A DNA stretch of 11,234 bases, from the NCBI GenBank assembly GCA_019120675.1, contig DWUQ01000066.1:1-11234 (forward strand). Direction: 5' to 3'. Shown here in pieces: positions 7,633 to 11,234 of this stretch. Numbering within the stretch: the stretch's first letter is position 1; the number at the start of each line of letters is the position of its first letter. Both the position numbers and the translations under genes were made by a program. The notes beneath the pieces were generated by a model. The model was not told where the DNA came from. It did no database searches and saw only the letters and a program-made list of their open reading frames with translations. The stretch comes from Candidatus Paenalcaligenes intestinipullorum. GTDB taxonomy: Bacteria > Pseudomonadota > Gammaproteobacteria > Burkholderiales > Burkholderiaceae_B.

Positions 7633-7998
7633 TTAGACCCCTAAAAATAAAATATAAATATTGACCAGCAGTGCCAAAAACCAAATGAGGCTTCGCAAGG
7701 TGCCACGGTCTTTGATATAGATCCACACATAAAAAAGGCGTAGCACGATCCATAACCAGGCCCAAGACATTAAAGTGCTGGGATCAACGCCTTGGTACAA
7801 AGCAAAAAGTAAAGCGGCAAAGAAAAAAGGCAACGACTCAAAGGTGTTGGCTTGGGCAGCATTCGCGCGCGCCCGCCACCCTTGTTGATGCGCCAACCAT
7901 TGACGTGGCGCATTGTTATCAAAACTTTTACCCCCTGCTTTGGCAGCCACTGCGCCTATAAACGGTAACAGCGCTGCGGCTAAAAAAACCCAAACCAT
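7633..7998 (-). CDS. MAPEG family membrane protein
   Basis: This small inner-membrane protein belongs to the MAPEG superfamily (membrane-associated proteins in eicosanoid and glutathione metabolism). Some members are membrane glutathione transferases; most bacterial ones are uncharacterised. From the ATG at 7998 it has 121 residues with about four membrane helices (near 2-20, 57-75, 80-97 and 100-120). The family signature is visible as RARANAAQANTFESLPFF near residues 44-61. An upstream extension of the frame to 8106 lies inside the preceding gene and is rejected, since the ATG at 7998 has an AAGGA ribosome site at ideal spacing. It follows the DJ-1/PfpI gene by 41 bases, and the two are very likely one transcript. 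A role in detoxifying electrophiles is inference from family and neighbours. Confidence 0.85.
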   Translation of the reverse strand: MVWVFLAAALLPFIGAVAAKAGGKSFDNNAPRQWLAHQQGWRARANAAQANTFESLPFFFAALLFALYQGVDPSTLMSWAWLWIVLRLFYVWIYIKDRGTLRSLIWFLALLVNIYILFLGV

Positions 7999-8011
7999 AA
8001 TGTGTCCTTGT
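7995..8011 (-). repeat. Start-region repeat, copy 1 (before the MAPEG gene)
   Basis: These 17 bases are identical to 8615-8631. The block spans the AAGGA ribosome site, the six-base spacer, the ATG and one further base. Identity between a pair of neighbouring genes covers not only the ribosome site but its spacer, which is more than expected by chance. Confidence 0.8.
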
Positions 8012-8031
8012 CGGCCAATGAAAATTGGCCG
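8012..8031 (-). other. Perfect hairpin between the DJ-1/PfpI and MAPEG genes
   Basis: Arms of eight bases (CGGCCAAT at 8012-8019 and ATTGGCCG at 8024-8031) pair perfectly around a four-base loop. The hairpin begins eight bases after the DJ-1 stop codon and ends just ahead of the MAPEG ribosome site. No T-run follows on either strand, so it is not a normal terminator. It could stabilise the upstream message, serve as a processing site or set the ratio of the two proteins. Confidence 0.6.
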
Positions 8032-8039
8032 GATCGAAT

Positions 8040-8618
8040 TTAGTGTTGAATGGTGGTGCCCAGTAAGCTCAAGAACTGTGCCAACCAGGCTGGATGGGCA
8101 GGCCACGCTGGTGCGGTTACCAAATTACCATCCGTATGTGCATCGGTGACGGCCAAGTCCACAAAGGTACCACCTGCCAATTCAACATCAGGCTGGCAGG
8201 CCGGGTACGCTGAGCAGTGGCGACCCTCCAAGACTTTGGCTGCAGCCAAGATCTGAGCACCGTGGCATACTGCAGCAACGGGCTTATTGTGCTCAAAGAA
8301 ATGCTGTACTATCTTGATCACGGTGGGATTGAGGCGTAAATACTCTGGCCCTCGCCCCCCTGGGATCACTAACGCATCGTAGTCTTCTGCGCGTATGTCG
8401 GCAAAGGTGGCGTTTAACGCAAAATTGTGACCACGTTTTTCTGAGTAGGTTTGCTCTCCCTCAAAATCATGAATGGCCGTAGCAATGTACTCGCCCTTTT
8501 TTTTATCGGGACATACCGCATCCACGTGATGACCAACAGCCTGCAGGGTTTGGAACGGCACCATTGTTTCGTAATCTTCGCAGTAATCACCGCAAATCAT
8601 GAGGATTTTTTTAGCCAT
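8040..8618 (-). CDS. DJ-1/PfpI family protein, probable glyoxalase III-like
   Basis: This is a cytoplasmic protein of the DJ-1/PfpI superfamily, 192 residues from the ATG at 8618. The nucleophile elbow is AAVCHG with C118 followed by H119, and the conserved acid is E17 in GDYCEDYE. The stretches GDYCEDYETMVPFQ, AVCPDKKKGE, RGHNFALNATF and VIPGGRGPEYL closely recall single domains of plant DJ-1D, which converts glyoxal and methylglyoxal without cofactor (from memory, not a search). Protease or deglycase names are also used for this superfamily. An extension to 8654 is rejected because the 8618 ATG has an AAGGA ribosome site six bases upstream. It is the first gene of a probable two-gene transcript with the MAPEG gene and diverges from a tetR gene. 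Confidence 0.87.
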   Translation of the reverse strand: MAKKILMICGDYCEDYETMVPFQTLQAVGHHVDAVCPDKKKGEYIATAIHDFEGEQTYSEKRGHNFALNATFADIRAEDYDALVIPGGRGPEYLRLNPTVIKIVQHFFEHNKPVAAVCHGAQILAAAKVLEGRHCSAYPACQPDVELAGGTFVDLAVTDAHTDGNLVTAPAWPAHPAWLAQFLSLLGTTIQH

Positions 8619-8631
8619 AATGTGTCCTTGT
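8615..8631 (-). repeat. Start-region repeat, copy 2 (before the DJ-1/PfpI gene)
   Basis: This is the second copy of the 17-base block also found at 7995-8011. Here it forms the ribosome site, spacer and start codon of the DJ-1/PfpI gene. Sequence flanking the two copies is unrelated. Confidence 0.8.
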
Positions 8632-8718
8632 GAAGCGTGAATGAAAAACAGCACAATCAGTATGGCATACGCTTAGGGCATTTGCAGCCATCGATCGTTG
8701 CTCAACACTTCCTTATTA

Positions 8719-8739
8719 GTAGCAATTGTTAATTGCTGC
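8719..8739. promoter_or_regulatory. Candidate TetR operator (inverted repeat)
   Basis: AGCAATT at 8721-8727 and AATTGCT at 8731-8737 form a perfect inverted repeat with a three-base centre. One further pair (G8719 with C8739) follows a mismatch. Size and spacing fit operators of TetR dimers. It ends 18 bases before the tetR ATG and 100 bases from the DJ-1 start, so it could control tetR itself and, if promoters overlap, both directions. No confident -35/-10 pair was found to anchor it. A second, weaker pair (AAGCGT at 8633-8638, ACGCTT at 8669-8674) lies nearer DJ-1. Confidence 0.55.
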
Positions 8740-8757
8740 GTTTTAATACGTAAACTT

Positions 8758-9348
8758 ATGTCCAGCCCTACTAAAAAGCGCCTTACCCCCCAGCAGCGTC
8801 GCATGCAAATTATGCTCGCTGCCGAGACTTTATTTATTGAGCAAGGCGTAGCGGCCACCAGTATCGACGATATTGTCAATGCAGCAGGGGTCGCTAAAGG
8901 GACTTTTTACTTGTACTTTAATTCACGTGAACAGTTGCTGCATAGCTTGCAGCAACAATTTATGGCAGCTTTCCACCGTGCTGTTGAGTTGGCGCTGACT
9001 CAGGTATCAGCCCAAGACTGGGCGGGTAAGTTGGAGTGCTGGTTTCAAGTGACTCTGACAGGGATGCTCGATAATAGTCGCCTGCAAGACGCGCTGTTTT
9101 ATAAAACCCGTACAACATATCGGCACCTTAGCTACAACAACCCTGCTATCAATCAATTGCAAACACTTTTGGAAGACGGCATCGCCTGTAAGGCCTGGCA
9201 GCATGAAGCCCCGCAATTGCTCGCCATTATGATTTTCCATGCCACATTAGCGTTGGCAGATCGTTGTTTGGACCAGCAAGCCCAGCATGAAGCCCCTCAG
9301 CTGATTCGTCATCTCTACCATACTTTTCATCAGATCCTAGCGGTATAA
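8758..9348 (+). CDS. TetR/AcrR family transcriptional regulator
   Basis: This is a DNA-binding repressor-type protein, 196 residues from the ATG at 8758. The N-terminal TetR domain is clear: RMQIMLAAETLFIEQGVAATSIDDIVNAAGVAKGTFYLYFNSREQLL, split here as helix 1 (about residues 15-30) and the helix-turn-helix (about 33-53), ending in the family's TFYLYFNSRE stretch. The ligand-binding C-terminal domain is not recognisable by eye. A TTG at 8698 would extend the frame by 20 residues of unrelated character and is rejected; the chosen start has only a weak ribosome site. It diverges from the DJ-1/MAPEG pair across 139 bases containing a 17-base inverted repeat, so it probably controls itself and that pair. 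The ligand is unknown. Confidence 0.9.
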   Translation: MSSPTKKRLTPQQRRMQIMLAAETLFIEQGVAATSIDDIVNAAGVAKGTFYLYFNSREQLLHSLQQQFMAAFHRAVELALTQVSAQDWAGKLECWFQVTLTGMLDNSRLQDALFYKTRTTYRHLSYNNPAINQLQTLLEDGIACKAWQHEAPQLLAIMIFHATLALADRCLDQQAQHEAPQLIRHLYHTFHQILAV

Positions 9349-9446
9349 TTCTTTAAGTTGGCGTGGAGCCTTCTCCTTAGTCAATTTCTTTTGTATTCAA
9401 CGATCGACTCGGATTGTCTGTCTGAGCACGGTTAAGGATCTGTCTT

Positions 9447-9995
9447 ATGTTTCGCTTACTTTTGCTGACGGCCTTTGTCGACTCAGTGTTGCTGGCCAAT
9501 ATCTTTTTAGATACGTTTATTCCGCTGCCTGTGTTTGGTTTGTTTAGCGTGGGGTCGATTTTTTTTGCAGCGGTATTTACCCTTCGAGATCGCTTACATA
9601 GCTATGGTCTGCCTACGGTTTATTTGGCCATTGCAGCCGCCTTGCTGGTGAACACGCTGTACGGGTTATGGATCACACAGATACCAATACGCTTTATTAT
9701 GGCATCGTTTGTCGCCATCTTAGTCAGTGAACTGACCAATACGGCTGTTTTTCAACGACTACACCAGTGGCATTGGCACCGTCGTGTACTCAGCAGCAAT
9801 GCCCTCAGCATCCCTCTAGATAGCTTATCCTTTACCTGTTTGGCGTTTGTAGGCAGTTTGCCTCTTTATGATATTGGGCAAATTCTTTATGTGGATATTT
9901 TAGGGAAATTTCTGATTGCTGCCCTGATTGCGTACCTACCTTTTGTAGCCCCGAAAGTACGCACTGCGAACGCTTTATCGCCTTCTACTGTTTAA
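9447..9995 (+). CDS. VUT family (YhhQ-like) putative queuosine precursor transporter
   Basis: This integral membrane protein belongs to the VUT family (DUF165, COG1738), whose E. coli member YhhQ takes up the queuosine precursors preQ0 and preQ1. The 182 residues are shorter than YhhQ (about 220) and give five or six membrane helices (near 2-20, 25-45, 52-72, 78-95, 122-142 and 148-172). Family-like segments are FVAILVSELTNTAVFQRL near residues 90-107 and SNALSIPLDSLSFTCLAFVG near 117-136, where family members have SELxDTxVY and SNxxxxxxDSxxF patterns. The usual Asp of SELxD is Asn here. An AAGGA ribosome site lies eight bases before the ATG. The QueF-like gene follows after 15 bases, which supports a deazaguanine link. 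Substrate is inferred from family only. Confidence 0.78.
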   Translation: MFRLLLLTAFVDSVLLANIFLDTFIPLPVFGLFSVGSIFFAAVFTLRDRLHSYGLPTVYLAIAAALLVNTLYGLWITQIPIRFIMASFVAILVSELTNTAVFQRLHQWHWHRRVLSSNALSIPLDSLSFTCLAFVGSLPLYDIGQILYVDILGKFLIAALIAYLPFVAPKVRTANALSPSTV

Positions 9996-10010
9996 TTGGA
10001 AATTTGAATT

Positions 10011-10484
10011 ATGACTGACGTCATTCGCTCGGTTACTGACCACACCATCGCTCCTACTGACGCCCCTTCCTATACGTCTCCCGATACCGGTGCTGTGCTC
10101 AAGGCAATCCATAACCCTTTCCCTCGTATGCTGACCGAGCAGGAACACACCATTGAGCTGCCTGAGCTGTGTCCCGCCTCACGCAACCCCAGCCCAGGCT
10201 CAAGCTTGCGCATTAGTTATCGAAGTAGCCAACGTTTTCTGGAAGTCTTTTCGTTAAATACCTACATCCAAGCTTTTGTGGGCCATAAGCTGGTACGCGA
10301 TGTGGAGCAGTTAACGCAAAGCATTGCACGCGACTGTACGCTGTTGCTGCAAGAAGAAGTCTGGGTAGAGGGCAACTTTGTACTGCAAGGCATACAGCAA
10401 CGTGTGCGTACTCGTGCGCAATGCACGGTGGCTACCGCCCAGCACTATCAAGCCACAGCAGCACAGCAGGATGTGTCCGTATAA
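10011..10484 (+). CDS. Divergent QueF-like T-fold protein with altered signature residues
   Basis: This 157-residue protein resembles unimodular QueF, the NADPH-dependent reductase that turns preQ0 into preQ1 for queuosine. The match runs from about residue 49: ELPELCPASRNP fits the QueF segment around the catalytic Cys (C54 here), and RISYRSSQRFLE followed by VFSLNTYIQAF fits the QueF-motif strand. However, the QueF motif E(S/L)K(S/A)xK reads E78-VFSLN, so both Lys are missing. The catalytic Asp, in PDF of known enzymes, appears as Ser/Pro (PSPG), and the HEDC segment is not kept. Residues 1-35 are a polar extension. It follows the VUT gene by 15 bases with a weak GGA ribosome site. Family assignment is by eye and moderately sure. 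Loss of activity or a new activity is inference. Confidence 0.55.
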   Translation: MTDVIRSVTDHTIAPTDAPSYTSPDTGAVLKAIHNPFPRMLTEQEHTIELPELCPASRNPSPGSSLRISYRSSQRFLEVFSLNTYIQAFVGHKLVRDVEQLTQSIARDCTLLLQEEVWVEGNFVLQGIQQRVRTRAQCTVATAQHYQATAAQQDVSV

Positions 10485-10576
10485 CGCTTGCATCTATCCA
10501 CCTTATACACTGTTTTTTAATGGCTTCTGTACGCTAAAAATAACAAATGTCTTCGGTAGCGTCTGCAAGGTGTCGG

Positions 10577-11234
10577 TTAAACAGAGGCCTGCAACTCCTG
10601 CCAAGTTTGTTGTAAAGACGCTTGCCAGCTGGGTAATTGCAACGCAAAGCGTTTCTCAAGTTTGCTCACGCTCAGACGCGAATTTAAAGGACGCTGAGCC
10701 GGCGTAGGATAAGCGCTACTCGGAATGGGCTGGCAGCCGTCGGCGGGAAGGGTTAACTCTATGCCACTATCCCGTGCCAGCTTAAAAATAGCTTGGGCAA
10801 AGTCGTACCAACTGGTATAGCCCTTTGCGACTAAATGATACACCCCAGCCAGTTCCGAATCAGGCTGAGTAAGCGTTTGATGCAGCGCAAGCGCTGACAC
10901 GTTAGCGATGAGCCGAGCGGGGGTTGGTGAACCAACCTGATCCGCAACCACATCCAACTGCTCACGCTCTTGGGCAAGCTTTAGCATCGTACGCATAAAG
11001 TTGTGGCCTCGTGCCGCATAGACCCAACTGGTGCGGAAAATCAAATGCTGAGCCCCGCTATTCTGAATAGCAATATCCCCTTCGAGTTTGCTTTGACCAT
11101 AAACCGATAAGGGCTTGGTGGCATCACCCTCCTGCCAAGCCTGAGTACCCTCACCGGGGTACACATAATCGGTCGAGTAATGCACGAGCCACGCTTGGTG
11201 TGCCTGAGCGTAAGCCGCCAAACGCTCAGGTAAG
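10577..11234 (-). CDS. rmlD: dTDP-4-dehydrorhamnose reductase, partial (N-terminus beyond window)
   Basis: RmlD (RfbD) reduces dTDP-4-dehydro-L-rhamnose to dTDP-L-rhamnose, the last step in making the sugar donor for O-antigen and other rhamnose-containing glycans. The visible 218 residues match the family from about residue 80 onward. STDYVYPGEG and the catalytic VYGQSKLEGD (Tyr-xxx-Lys) are present, followed by HLIFRTSWVYAARGHNFMRTML, DQVGSPT, GVYHLVAKGYTSWYDFA and the typical ending YPTPAQRPLNSRLS. The frame stays open through 11233, so the gene continues past the right edge. A TTG at 11221 is an internal Leu codon, not a start. The nucleotide-binding N-terminal GxxGxxG region is therefore outside the window. 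Other rml genes probably lie upstream, beyond the edge. Confidence 0.93.
   Translation of the reverse strand, partial: LPERLAAYAQAHQAWLVHYSTDYVYPGEGTQAWQEGDATKPLSVYGQSKLEGDIAIQNSGAQHLIFRTSWVYAARGHNFMRTMLKLAQEREQLDVVADQVGSPTPARLIANVSALALHQTLTQPDSELAGVYHLVAKGYTSWYDFAQAIFKLARDSGIELTLPADGCQPIPSSAYPTPAQRPLNSRLSVSKLEKRFALQLPSWQASLQQTWQELQASV

Noticed and set aside
9349..9446. Possible preQ1 riboswitch ahead of the VUT transporter gene
   Set aside because: I looked for the preQ1-I hairpin with its A-rich tail and for the preQ1-II layout and saw neither. Only a normal AAGGA ribosome site is evident. A covariance-model search would settle it.
10531..10562. Terminator for the VUT/QueF-like pair (ACGCTA with TAGCGT)
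   Set aside because: Six-base arms around a 20-base loop without a following T-run are too weak to call.
10378..10707. Plus-strand open frame of 109 codons across the end of the QueF-like gene into rmlD
   Set aside because: It overlaps two better-supported genes in other frames, and its translation shows no family motif. It does not look like a frameshifted tail of the QueF-like protein, whose own frame matches the family to near its end.
11219..11221. TTG start codon for the rmlD gene
   Set aside because: The frame remains open to the window edge with family-like residues before it, and about 80 N-terminal residues of the family are missing, so the true start is outside the window.

Overview
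The window reads as ordinary chromosomal DNA of a proteobacterium with mid-range GC. The closely packed HAAT transporter operon, the C-terminal Cys-x-Met-like ending of its binding protein and the protein styles (LivF, LivG, MAPEG, RmlD) suggest a betaproteobacterium, perhaps near Alcaligenaceae. This is an impression from recalled family sequences, not a placement. I see no insertion sequence, phage gene, CRISPR array, rRNA or tRNA.

Layout. Bases 1-207 hold no gene I can support. Bases 208-4813 (minus strand) are a complete five-gene ABC importer of the branched-chain amino acid (HAAT) type. It is transcribed binding protein, permease LivH, permease LivM, ATPase LivG, ATPase LivF, with stop/start overlaps or gaps of 0-3 bases throughout and a good sigma70-like promoter at 4885-4913. 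Divergent from it is an AI-2E family membrane protein (5071-6294). A stand-alone carbamate kinase (6464-7420, minus) converges on that gene, and a strong minus-strand terminator (6307-6349) lies between them.

The next block looks like a small stress or detoxification locus. A DJ-1/PfpI protein resembling plant DJ-1D glyoxalases (8040-8618) is followed by a MAPEG protein (7633-7998), both on the minus strand. A TetR regulator (8758-9348) is divergent from them. The 139-base intergenic region contains a 17-base inverted repeat suitable as a TetR operator. The two minus-strand genes share an identical 17-base translation start region, and a perfect hairpin separates them.

The right end carries a VUT (YhhQ-like) queuosine-precursor transporter homologue (9447-9995). 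Fifteen bases later comes a short T-fold protein resembling unimodular QueF, which keeps the catalytic-type Cys but appears to have lost most other QueF signature residues (10011-10484). This degenerate QueF-like protein beside a precursor transporter is the most interesting item here. A dTDP-4-dehydrorhamnose reductase (RmlD) on the minus strand runs off the right edge, so its N-terminal part is missing.
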